The translations under genes and the position numbers were made by a program. DNA of 64,000 nt from Kwoniella bestiolae CBS 10118. Taxonomy: Eukaryota; Basidiomycota; Tremellomycetes; Tremellales; Cryptococcaceae. Where the stretch lies: positions 3,552,001 to 3,616,000 of the forward strand of contig NC_089241.1 of assembly GCF_000512585.2 (NCBI RefSeq), in the 5' to 3' direction. The notes beneath the pieces were generated by a model. It worked only from the letters and a program-made list of their open reading frames with translations, did not search any database and had not been told where the DNA came from. Positions within the stretch are counted from its first letter, which is position 1; every line of letters starts with the position of its first letter. Below are positions 20,801 through 31,909 of the stretch, piece by piece.

Positions 20801-22132
20801 CTACATCGTTCCTTCCAACCTTCTGATATCCGCTTCTCCCCTTTCCTTGATTCTTTCCAAGAAGGCTTGATATAAAGTATGACTAAATTCGGCTGATCGG
20901 ACGTGAGGAACTATCATATCTGTCCGTTCGTAAGATGCCATAAGCACCAAGTTGTTGCTCAGCGGTTCCTTTGTGATGAAGTGAGACCAGTGTACCAATG
21001 AATAAACGATATCAGCGATTTGACGAACATATCGTTTCTCGTTATCTAGTTGAATGGGTGAAAGGATCGTATCGGGAGGGTAGACGAGTTCAATCCGTAT
21101 CTGATACAAGTTCTTGAGCTTCTTCACATCCTTGCGGATCGGTATTGTGAAAGGCGTATCTTCGACGTTGTTTTGAAGATCGGATTCAGATGTGGGCTGT
21201 CTCCTGAATGCTATGAGGAGGGTGAACAGTTCCTGCAGTTGATCCCATTCAACTTTCCTGTAGAATTCTTCGAAGGCAATTCCGGTTGTCGCGTATGTCT
21301 CTGGCTCGACAGAGAACACCTCGAGCTTATTCCCTATCAGATTCACCAACTCGGGCAAAGTCAAATCGAAGGTTTTCAGAGAGAGGACCTTTGGCGTGTC
21401 GAACCTCTCTTTCACTAATTCCGAAAACATATCGACGAGATAATGGGTGGGTAATGGTAAATAGAGAAGGTTCAGCGAGCTGGGACCATGTCCATAGAAT
21501 CGGATTCGTTCGAGCAACTTGCTTTTGTACAATGGGTACAGTGACTCTTGAACCGTCCAGTCCAGTCCAGCAGATATCGTAAGATTTCGTACGATCTTGA
21601 ACGATTTCGGTAATCCCACGGGAGCCTTGATTGGTTCGGTAGGATTCCAAGGTAGACATTCATGACAGCTATAGTCGAAAGTGTATTCTGGCTTTCCGTC
21701 ATCATTGATCGAGCGCTTGAGACGCTTGGATTGGTAGATGATCTGTTCGAGGTTGGGACAATGCTCGAATAGCTTTACCCAGTTTGCAGGTCGGGCGGAA
21801 AGATTGGATGTGTGCAGGATGATGATTTCGATGCTGGATCGATATAAGGCTTTTCGCTCCTTTGATGATATAGAGTTGAAAGATGATTAGTTGAAGGTCT
21901 GTGCTGCGTTGAAGAGGCCTATACAACTCACGTTGGATCTGCATCGTCTCATCAATTCCTCGTATTTCCTCTGAGTGCAAGACTTGAAGATACGTCTGAT
22001 CATAGGTTCAAAAAACGATTTGGACACCAAAGATAACTTTGACCAGATTTCGGGTGACACGCCAGAAATGATGGCATCTTGTAGTTCTGGTATAGCCCAG
22101 ACCCTTTCGCCTGCTGAGGGTTGCATGTTCAT
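20801..22132 (-). CDS. F-box-like protein, paralogue A
   Basis: Exons 21932-22132 and 20801-21859 give 419 residues. The first exon encodes an F-box-like helical module: ERVWAIPELQDAII, then SKLSLVSKSFFEPMIRRIF, then RKYEELMRRCRSN. The rest is a long region with scattered short hydrophobic blocks of leucine-rich type (LERIRFYG, KVLSLKTFDL, LEVFSVE) and an ending with SLVHWSHFITK. Two genes near 59-62 kb have the same plan, with their single intron at the equivalent place. F-box proteins usually bridge SKP1-cullin ligases to substrates; that role is inferred here because the module is divergent. The 72-nt intron starts GTGAGT. The start ATG gives MNMQPSAGERVW; a second ATG lies two codons further on. 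Confidence 0.7.
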
Positions 22133-23113
22133 GGTGGAACCTTGATCTAGCGTTGATGATGGTTCTTCTAGTCATGAATAGATGGACCGGTATGACGATG
22201 ATCCGGCGAGTTCCGCCAAGGTCTGCTCAAGCTAGCTGGCAAGTAGATCGTGTGAGCTAATTCGTTGATTCTAATGAAAGAAAGAAACAACGGCGAGATT
22301 CGGATTACATGGATAATACAAGCAAATCAAGGTCAGAGAAGAGGTTTATGTGTGATGTGACACGTTTACCCCGGTGTGCATGTGTTTGGGACTACTACTA
22401 TGTACTGATTGTGTGGTAAGAGGTCAATGCACACGACCATGCACTCATACACACACAGCTTCAGATTACCTGGAAAAATCATATGTACAGTACTATTATG
22501 TACTATTATTATATGGTGGAGTAGTACACCGTCGGATCCGGATCATACATACGCTATACTAGTAGGTTTATTTCCTTTTCTGGTTATTTTGTAGTGATAA
22601 TGCTTATTTTACCCTGAAATGGTTGCTCATAATAACAGAGTCCACGGTTGAAAATTATCATTAATTGGCACCATCCATTCCAATTCAACCGCAAGAAAAG
22701 CACATCATACATACTAGCAGTAACTCCTTCGTTCACTTTCAATCTCTTACCGCTATACATCGTATATTAAAGCCCATCTGAATAGCTCTACCTATCACCC
22801 AGCATATCTGTGGGTCAACACCCTCGACCAGCTAGACACATACACTACTCGCTACAGCTCAAGCTCTTGCTCTGGCTCGGCTAAAATTTTATCTTAAACA
22901 GCTCCCCCCTCACCACCTTTCAATGTTTGCTCAGCTTAAACCAACTTTCTTCAATCATTCAACTGTATTTAAGAATCCAAGGAAAGCCACCACTTCGCAA
23001 GATAAACCCGTCAAACTACACACAAAAGAATTACATCTGCTGTTGATCAACCAGAACCACTACAAGATACCCAAACAAGTTTGAGTTAGCTGGTCATTGA
23101 GTTGAAACGTCAA
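22133..23113. promoter_or_regulatory. Divergent intergenic region, F-box-like A / acidic protein
   Basis: Almost 1 kb separates two divergent start codons. The right half (about 22700-23110) is rich in C, T and A with no long frame and looks like a long 5' leader. Frames near 22374-22594 are short and overlapping and are not supported. Confidence 0.45.
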
Positions 23114-25875
23114 ATGCCCAGCGCTCATTCCACTTCTCATAAAAAGGGTGGGGTAAAGGGTGAGTCCATACCTTCCTTCTTGCCTGCTGTTCTATTCTCG
23201 TCTCTCCGTTCTCTTTGTTCAACGCCATAGCTCGTTTAGAGTTCAGTACCTCTGCTCTCTCTTCCCACACTCATTTCCAAGGGTCCTTTGGGATTGAGAT
23301 CTTGACATAAACAAGTGTAAACATAACATACCCATGAGCTAACGAGATATCCCTGTACTAGCTCATGCCGCCTCGCCCAACCTATCCAATCAATCTCCTT
23401 TACCCAGACTCAAACTGAAAATACGCAACAACTCCCCTTCTGCCTCTACCTCCACTTCATCCTCTTCCAAAGCCATACGCTCAAGACCAACACATTCCAA
23501 ACATATCCTATCTGACGATTCTTCCTCCGACCTGACACCTCCCGAGGAGGAGGACGATGATGATAATGACGAAGATTATAACGAAAACATGATTACTCCT
23601 CGTAAAGGTTTGCACAAGAATCGTCAATCTCCATCTATCATCATAAATACTCAGGTAACAACACCAACCAAGAAACCCAATGCGAATGAGAAGAAGAAAA
23701 GTGGTTCTACCACTAACAACAAGAAGGGAAAGATAAAAACGGAAGGGAAGAAGAAACATCCCTCATCTACTGTCAAACCTACAACAACCGCTGGTAGTAG
23801 TACGACCAAAACGACTGGCCCACCAAGTAGAGAGAAGAAGAAAGCTATAAAGCTAGAAGAGGTAGAAAGGAGAAGAGCTAGAGATGCTAAGTTCGACGTG
23901 GACCTTGATACCACATATGGAGGTGATATAGTGAGTCGAGTCATGATGTAGATCTACAAACCTGCATGCCAGAACTAACGTTACTCGATGATTTCCAGAC
24001 ACCCACGCCGACCTTGCCTTATCACGATGATGGAGTCTCATCGTACGGCGACGACGAATCTGACCTCGGCGACCTCACCGAAGACGAACTTACCGGTCTA
24101 CCTGTGGCGTTCGTCGGCCATGAGATTGAAGATCTGAACTACGGTGCCGGACATGATGCGGATGTAGAAGGTCAGGGGGTAAACTTCTGGGACGACTCGT
24201 CAAGCGATGAGGATGAAGAGGAGGTGAGTGATCGTCTATCAACCTTAACAGGCTTTCGATCATATACCCCTTTCTTCTTCACCGGTGCTATCTTCCCTGC
24301 TTGCCTACTTCTTCGACAGTGCAGTCCTTTGCTGACTTTGGATCTCTCCAGGTATACATCAATCAACTGTCCGGATCCGAAATCGACGCGCTATCCCAGT
24401 CTTCCGTCGATGGGATGTCCGATGACTCGATGTCTGACTCCGATTTCGGCTCAAGCTCCGACGATGGCCTTGACGAATTCGGCTTCCCCATTCCCAGCGC
24501 CTCGCTCTTCCCCATCAACGAAGAGACAGATACTGCTGAAGGTGCGGATCCCGGTCTCGTACTTATGGAGAATTGGGATGGTCAATTTGTCCTCGTCCAG
24601 CCCCGACATGAACGCTCACGCTCTCGACATCGTGGTGACAAAGGTTCTCGCACGGCGGGATCTGTCAGTGGCAGTACAGTCATATCTGGGACCGACCAGG
24701 CTGCTCTATTGATCGACCCTGATGCGGATGATGGGGAATTCGACACGGATGAGGATTCGTACTGGTCTGGTCAGAGTGATGAAGATAATGGAGGAGATAC
24801 TACCGACTCAATGGCTGAGGAGGATATGCCAATGTTGGACAGTCCAACTTTGAACGAATTGATGGAAGCTCAAATGGCAGAAGCCGTCTTGCGGATGGCG
24901 GTGGAGAACGGAGAGATGCCCCCACTGGATGCCGGACCTTCAATCACGGTCACCGATCCAACCGGTCTCGACGCTCATACTCCTGCTCTCTCAACCACTT
25001 CTTCTGCTGGACCCATCCCTGGTCCTTCGTCTGCGGCTGTACCACAGACTCCCGCTCCTCAAGGTCCAGTCATGGGTACTTTCCACCCTACCACCGATGA
25101 TCCAGCTCAGCATGCCGTGATAGACGGTACAGGTGGAGATACCAAATCACCTTTCACCCATCGAAGGCGATCACGCCGTAATCGAGATGTCGCTTCTGTC
25201 GCCTCGAGCAAGAGGTCTCAAGAGGAAAGGAAACGCAAGAACTCTACGGCCACCAATGATCCATTCTCTCCTGCATCGACCCATGCTGTATTCGGATTGA
25301 ACAAGAAGGCAAGATATTCCTCCATACCTGGTCATCCGAGGTATGTCGCGGCCAGAAGAGCGGCCGAAGCGTTGTGCGACCCACAAGACCGAGAGACAAC
25401 CCCTACCGATTCGGACGAGGCGTTCTCGCTTGAAGACATGTTGGAAACTTCGGTCCTGATGCACGAGCTGGAAGAACATCAGAATGGGAACGAACATGAT
25501 GGACATGATCAGGATGCCGAACATCTCAGGCATATGATCAGATTCGATAGAGTAGGCGTATCCACCTACCTAAGGAGAAACTTCGGTTCATCTGGGATAA
25601 TCGATCCGGCTCAGGTCCCACCGACTGGGAATGGGACTGCCCCGAGCGGGTATGTGGGAGGTCACTTGGATGATACGTTGGTTGGACCTATGGGCGGGAG
25701 GTTGTTGATCTCGCCTGTACTTGGGCCAACTAGTTATCAAGCCAAGAGAGAAAAGAAGAAGAAGCGCAAGGCGACGATCCCTTCGTCACATCACCATCAT
25801 CACCATCACCAGCAGCAGCCGCACCAACCAATCGAAAATGGACTTGCGAATGGGATGCCAGCTTTGCAGATATAG
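23114..25875 (+). CDS. Large acidic, probably nuclear protein; possibly CRF1/IFH1-like
   Basis: Exons 23114-23159, 23362-23930, 23999-24223 and 24352-25875 join in phase to 787 residues. The N-terminus is Ser-rich and basic (many KKK runs). The middle is very acidic, with runs of Asp/Glu/Ser between about 220 and 460 and a more hydrophobic island LMENWDGQFVLVQPRH. It continues with WSGQSDEDNGGDTTDS, then PVMGTFHP and a basic block HRRRSRR. Near the C-terminus are KREKKKKRK and a run of seven histidines, then Gln-rich sequence. Alternating acidic blocks and nuclear-localisation-like basic blocks suggest a transcriptional or chromatin regulator. The DTTDS and MGTF-type segments remind me of the CRF1/IFH1 regulators of ribosomal-protein genes, but this is recall of a pattern and needs a profile search. 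Confidence 0.6.
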
Positions 25876-26907
25876 CTAGCTTGAAGATAAATTCCATATG
25901 GAATTGTCAAGTCTCGCTTTCTCAGGATCACCTCGTCGATTTTTCTTTCTCCTCAACACCAAATATCATTGTACAAAACCAAACCAAAATTAACCAAGCA
26001 TTTTCTTTACCCAATTCATCACCCTCCTTCCCTTGATCAAACATCCAGTATAAACAATACCTCGCCTCCTCTTTTCGTTTGCCATGTACATGTTCCTGGC
26101 TACTCGCATTTTGCTTGCTTTGCTTCGCTTTGCTCTGCTCGGTTTAGGTTTCGGAAGATTAGTAAGATTGGTTCTGCTCAATTTGTGATATAAATGCAAT
26201 GCAAATACAGTATATATATATGTCTATGTGTGTGTTATATTCGGGTCTTCATGCATTACGCATTGGATTGTTTACTTTAAAAACAATCACCTCGATCTGC
26301 ATCGACAATACAGGTAGTGGATGTGGCATTTACCCACGAATCGATCAAAGTTGAGGTGCGAGGTAAGTTATATCCGCAACGGTCCGAGTCAAGGGTCGGT
26401 AAAGATGGTGAAAAGCAGAACAGAGTTGGAGGTATTGTGAGTCCGTTCGTCCGTTTGACGACATAAGAACAGAACAGAACACGCATAACTCGTACTTCAC
26501 GCAAGTGATTTTGGTGGGGTTATGGTTTTATGAGAGAAACGTTGAGATATGATATTGTATTGTACACCAAGTCACCTCGATTTCATCGTGGTCGTGGTAT
26601 CTACTAAATGCCGGCTTCGCATCTGGCTTTGATATAAAGAGACCTTATCATGATATAGTCGTTTCGTTTCGATGCATGTATAGACACAGGTAATAAAATA
26701 TGATTCTACAACAAAAGGGAAACGGAAACCATACTCGATACCTCTTGCTTCTCTTCCCTCGGGCGTGAACGAATAGTCACCTCATCTTGTATTCTACCTG
26801 TGTATTATCGCTACCGTAACCATTCTTGCCCATTCAATTTGATTGGCACCGCTATCTACCACCCTAATTGTCAATACCCATCTACCCATCTACCTCAAAC
26901 AAACACC
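25876..26907. other. Convergent intergenic region
   Basis: About 1 kb between two converging genes. AT-rich stretches (TATATATATA near 26213) and short frames only. No gene is supported. Confidence 0.5.
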
Positions 26908-28187
26908 TCACGCCTCCAAAATCCCCATCTCCCTCCATTTCTCACTCAACTCAGCTACCCCCTGACCCATCCCCTGATTAGTCATCAGATCCTTCATCAC
27001 GAGAATGTCAAATTCCTTCCCAAACGCCAGGAAATGCGCAAAGAGGGAATTGAAGTGAGCCTCGATGGAGAGATGTAAGATCTGTTCGAAGTGCTGGTGG
27101 TACAGGTGCGCGAAGATTCGGAAGAGGTGCTTGTAGATGTGTTTGGCGGTGTAGGCGAATGAGTTTGGGAAGTCTCGGCCTGTTGGGGAGATTGGATATT
27201 GGTTGTAATGAGATGGTATTGATGGGTAGGTCATGCGATGAATAGTGTTATAGTCAGCCTATAATACATTTTAAGCTTGCGTTATACTCCGACTCACCCG
27301 ACTTGGTGGGGAATACATTCTCATCGTCCAACAACTTTTGCAACCATGACATTACGAAATCGATATATGTAGGTGCGGGGAGAGATACCAATCGTTGATT
27401 TTGATCTGGCCAGAGGAAATTGAGGCTGCGAGTCAACCATAGATGTGTCAGCAGATATCAGTTGGGGTTATGGATTCTCGATGGGGCATGATCAAGGTTG
27501 ACCTGTACGAGAATGAGTGGGATGATACTTCGAGGGGGGTAACAGGAATAATCGATACTCACGTAGGTCCAGCTGACATGGTAGGACAATTCTGCAAAGT
27601 GCAGAAATCCGTCAAAGCGCCGTAGAAGTGATTGAGATTATGGTAGAAATCGAATACTGCGGTCATCATAGCCCAATCAGCTTTAGCTCCTTGTTCCAAA
27701 GCCGAATGTTGAGCGTATCCAGATCCAAGCATATTGCCCATAATTCTTTCAACATGTGCAGACGAGACACTATCACACTTACAGTTCACCGCAACCCACT
27801 CATTCACATCAACATACTTAGGCGGAGCCACGATAGTCTTAAAGCTCCCTTTGACCAACGCAGCTTTAACGAACGGTTGACACAAGTATAAAGGCTTTGG
27901 CTGGGGTGATCCGGACGATAAGGGGTTTTGGGTGAACTCTGCGCCGGGGGATGGAAGGGGTTCGAAGAATCCTGTTTGGGAGGTTGGGGTGTTGAGTGGG
28001 GATCGCTTGGGGGCTCGAAGACGGCTATGATGTGGGAGGTGTATCAGTACTGAGGCAGGATAGGATCGGATGATAGGTTGTACGTGTCACTGTCACCTTG
28101 ACGTGTCGATAGTAGAGGTAGATCAAAGAGGAAAGGTAGAAGGAAAGAAACACCTGCTCACCCTATGGAGTTGAGGAATCCTGACAT
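26908..28187 (-). CDS. MOB1: MOB kinase activator (Mob1 type)
   Basis: Exons 28162-28187, 27783-28024, 27563-27656, 27298-27425 and 26908-27179 give 253 residues. The zinc site of Mob proteins is complete: Cys108 and Cys113 in TDFCTLQNCPTMSAGP, and His188 and His193 in AHLYHQHF. Other family hallmarks are VDVNEWVAVN, LDDENVFPTKSG and EAHFNSLFAHFLAFGKEF. Mob1 binds and activates NDR/LATS kinases (Dbf2/Sid2 type) in mitotic exit, septation and morphogenesis. The N-terminal 60 residues are Pro/Ser-rich and variable, as usual, and the last 20 residues (GVAELSEKWREMGILEA) extend beyond the usual end. The first exon is only 26 nt. The gene shares a short promoter with SRP9. Confidence 0.95.
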
Positions 28188-28640
28188 GATATTTAGTTGG
28201 ATCTACCAATATACGTGTGAGATGTGAGATGAAAGATAGACTGCCTGAGCCTTTGAGAGTGTCTAGAATTGTCGAGATAGATGCGAAGGTGAACGAGATG
28301 ATTGGAGCCGTAGTGTATAATTTGGTCGCTGTGGTCTTAGTCGTTGAGAATGAGAATGAGAATGCAGACAAGGACAAGGACAAGGACAAGAAGATGATGG
28401 GATCCAAGCGCGTCACCGTTGTCTTTGTCTTTCAACCGCGGTTCGAATATAGCTTATACGAGTACATCACTTAACACACCCTCATTCACCTACCAAGTTC
28501 ATACAAGTAGCAGTGATCTTGGCCCTCGTACTGTCAGACATTGTTATTGCATCAAAGTCAATCAAGTCAACCCTCTCATCCCATCATTACCGCTTCTTTG
28601 GCATCGTCAACTGCTCAAGGGGAAAGGGGATTCGATCAAA
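28188..28640. promoter_or_regulatory. Divergent promoter, MOB1 / SRP9
   Basis: A 453-bp interval between opposite start codons. It contains short simple repeats (GAGAAT triplet of units near 28344, GACAAG units near 28368-28388). An 85-codon plus-strand frame spans these repeats but is low-complexity and unsupported. Confidence 0.55.
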
Positions 28641-29453
28641 ATGGTGTATATCAAGAACTGGACAGATTTCGAGACTGTAAATTCCCTTCTTCCTATGCAA
28701 GCTCATCGATATTGCTCGTCTGACGTGTTTTATGACTGCGGTGGGATAGGCAACGACAGATCTATACGCACGATCACCATCCAAGGTGAGCTTAGGTGCT
28801 ATCAATCAGCTGCTGGCAGAGATCCGCTCATGGGATATAGCTGATATCCTCGAGAATTTGAATTTTAGGTCAGGTATTGCGTCAAGTTCGTACCGAAATC
28901 TGGACAGCTGGTATTGAAAGTGACTGATGATGTCAAGGTGAGTCGAGTGTCCGAGTGAGAGATGTTCCTTCTTTTCTTTGAGCATCAATGCGTTCCCACC
29001 TTGCCTTGACAGGAGAGGCATCCTGTCGCTGCCTCACTCCAATTGACCAGTTCCATCTCGAATCTACACCTACACCATATTTCCAGTCCGACCCTGTAGG
29101 GAATCCATCAACTCCCAAAATGTCATCACCATCAACTTCCACCAAAACAATCAGCTGACCAGAAGTCCTGTAATTTCCAGTGCATAAAATACAAATCCCA
29201 CTCCTCAATAATCCTCAACCGATTCGAATCCCTCAATCTCCGCCTACTCACTCAAATGTCCAACACCCGCCCGAAACGACCCATACCGACCTTATCGGGG
29301 GGGAGTGGGCTAGGTACACCCGCTGCAGAGACGCCAGAGAGGGGAGGTACGCCTGCGCCAGAGGAGAGTGTGGTTAATGATAAGTCACAGGGTGGGCAGA
29401 ATACGAAGACCGGAGGAGGGGGAGGCAAGAAGAAGAAGAAGGGGAAGAAGTAG
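28641..29453 (+). CDS. SRP9: Signal recognition particle subunit SRP9
   Basis: Exons 28641-28676, 28750-28785, 28869-28937 and 29181-29453 join in phase to 137 residues. The first 75 residues carry the SRP9 fold pattern: MVYIKNWTDFE, LYARSPSKVRYCVKF, GQLVLKVTDDVKCIKYKSH and a terminal helix NRFESLNLRLLTQM. The remaining 55 residues are a low-complexity Gly/Thr/Pro tail ending in a run of lysines, longer than in animal SRP9 and likely RNA-binding. SRP9 normally pairs with SRP14 on the Alu domain of SRP RNA and slows elongation during targeting to the ER. The two 36-nt exons at the start are both exactly in phase. The last intron is 243 nt. Confidence 0.88.
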
Positions 29454-30191
29454 GAGGGTGTAGGGAGATGATAGTTTGATTGTTCATATAATGCATTTTC
29501 ATTCATGGTTGTACACCTACTATTATCTTCTTGTCGCTTGATAATCGTCAGTTCTCAACGAGAGATTAATACAACGAGCAATCAACTTATCGCTTGTCGT
29601 GCTTCTTCCTCTTCAGTGTGTTCAGCACCGTGGTTGAGTACCTGGTAATTAGTGATTGGAAATGTGGTTTTCAGCTTCAGCTATGCAATCGACATCCTTG
29701 TTGCACAAATCATAGATGCCTTTTGGGTTCTTGCAGTGCAATGTCCCATGATACCTGAGAACGGAACGGTAGGAAGCGAGAAACAAAAAATGGCAAAGCC
29801 AAAATGGCTTCTTATGCTTGACAATCGCGCTTCCTCATGCCGACGAGAAGTGTACTGCAAGCGTATTACACTATCATGTCATGTCCAGGTAGAATAAATT
29901 GTGAATTGTCCATTTGATTCATGTCAAAACAAGAACATGGAAACAAAAGAAAAGGTATTTATCCAAAGTGAAGGAACGAGACTATAATGAACGAACGACT
30001 GAGATATGGTATTGGTATATATCAAGTCAAGAGCTGAAATTTACTATTGAGACGGAGACGGAAAAAAAGATCCCTCGCTACATCCGATTCATCATCATCA
30101 TTATCATTAATCGTCCCCTCTGCTGTACAGTCCTTCTATCTCTTCGGTCGTGTTTATGTGTATCATCAATCTACTTTTTCTCAAACCCAAC
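29454..30191. other. Convergent intergenic region
   Basis: This is the 3' region of SRP9 and of the chitin deacetylase gene. An 81-codon frame at 29652-29897 has no recognisable features. No gene called. Confidence 0.5.
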
Positions 30192-31909
30192 CTAGGCAAC
30201 GACTATCATACCCAACGCGACAGCAGCGAAAGCCACAGCGGCAGGGACAAACTTGTCGAGCGATACTTTCGCGAGAGCACCGCTTGATGAGCCAGATGAG
30301 GAGGAAGCAGAGGCAGATCCAGAAGCGGCGGCACCACCTGTGGTGATTGATGCGAGGGATCCAGTGGCAGTACCGACAGAAGGTTGGAATGCGGTGGAAC
30401 CACCTGAAGCAGAGGTGATCTGGGTGGTAGTGGCGTTGGCGGAGGTCTCGACGTAAGCTTCCGAAAGGGGTTTACCGAGACATTCGATGATGGATTTCAA
30501 CTGGAATTTACCCGAGGCGATAGCCTGAGGTAAGACGTATCCTACGGCCAAGTCGACGGTCTGTTGGTAAAGATCGTGAGCGAGGACGATGAATCCTGAG
30601 TCGAGTTTGGGGACGTAATCGTTAAGGATAGTATCGAAAGTTTGGAAAGATGATGCACCGGTGGCGGTACCTCCGGAAATGTGCCAATCGTTGGTATCGA
30701 AGTTGGTATCTGTTACACCCTCCTTGTAAGAGGTCCAGATGATAGGGGTCATACCCATCTGAGCGGCGATGGCTCTAACTCGATCATCGATATCTCCGTA
30801 AGGGGGTCTGAAGGTGTTGGGGGTAACTCCAGTGACGTCCTTGATGACTTTGGCGGTCCAACCTAATTCAGCGACGATCTGCTCGTTGGTCTGGGTGGTA
30901 AGAGCGGTGTGAGACCAGGTGTGGACAGAGAGATGGTGACCGGCCATATACTGAGATTGGACGATTTCAGGTCTAGACAAGACTCTGGAACCGACCAGGA
31001 AGAAGGTAGTCTTGATCTTCTCTTCGTTGAGATAATCTAACAATAAGGGAGTGAAGGGGGAAGGTCCGTCATCGTACGACAAACCCCAGGTCATCTTGTC
31101 GGGACATTCGGTGATATCGGTGTCTCGGGTACATCCACCGCAAGTCCACCAACATCGTCCGTCGGTGATGGCTGAGGGGTCGGTGGAGCACTGTAAGAAC
31201 GGAAGAATGATGTTAGCTCCAATTCCTTTCCTTATCGTCAAGGGGGTAGGTACAATTCGATCGAATGAACAACACTCACGTCTCCGGTAGTGGTGTTGTA
31301 AGTGGGCACTTTGGACATATCAATCTTGCTCAACCATTCCTTGACCTGGTCGGAATCGGTAGGTGGGGCCACATCTAAGGCAGGGTAGTTGGCGATTGTC
31401 AAAGCGGAGGTGGGGAGAGCGGCAGCACCAGAGAGGGCAGTGGGGGTAGCACCGGCGGTGTAGGTGGTGTCGAGGGCGACGGTGGTGTCGGTGGGTGCGC
31501 CGGAGGTGAGTTCGCTCAAAGCGCTATGAATGATACGATTATCATCAGCATGATGTTCTCTACAAGCTTAGATGAGATGTGATTGGCCACCGCCAAGAAG
31601 CAAGGGCGATCCAAGCGGTGTTACCAAGTGAGGGAACGGGAGATAAAGAAAGACACGTCAAACTACCACTCACGGGATAGAGAATCCTGAAGGAGCAGAT
31701 ATGGTAGCTGTTAAACCTAGAATACTCTGATCTACCTGCGTACCAGTTTGAGCGAGGGTGGCTCCCGATGAAGCAGCAGAAGCAGCGGCAGTGGCACCTG
31801 AAGCGGCGGCAGAGGCAGCACTAGTACCAGCGGCGGCTGCGCTGGACTGAGCGTAAGCTCCGGTGGATAGTATGGAGAGGAGGAGGGCTGTGGTGGCGAA
31901 TCGTGACAT
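30192..31909 (-). CDS. GPI-anchored chitin deacetylase (carbohydrate esterase family 4)
   Basis: Exons 31674-31909, 31280-31523 and 30192-31190 give 492 residues. Residues 1-19 are a signal peptide ending AYA, followed by an Ala/Ser-rich linker. The catalytic NodB domain starts near residue 190. All family motifs are present: YDDGPSP (199-205, catalytic Asp and metal Asp), SVHTWSH (metal-binding His pair), RPPYGDID, the tryptophan block and IVLAHDLY. A Ser/Ala-rich stem and a hydrophobic C-terminus (FVPAAVAFAAVALGMIVVA) indicate a GPI anchor. The enzyme removes acetyl groups from cell-wall chitin to give chitosan. The layout matches the Cda1-Cda3 proteins of Cryptococcus; I cannot say which one is the orthologue. 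Cys-rich CWWTCGGC precedes the catalytic domain. Confidence 0.93.

Noticed and set aside
28217..28474. 85-codon frame in the MOB1/SRP9 promoter
   Set aside because: It is driven by simple repeats (Glu-Asn and Asp-Lys) and lies in a divergent promoter.
28400..29240. TTCGAAT-type B-box sequences as tRNA genes
   Set aside because: The matches near 28440 and 29221 have no matching A box or cloverleaf arms, and the second lies within the SRP9 coding exon.
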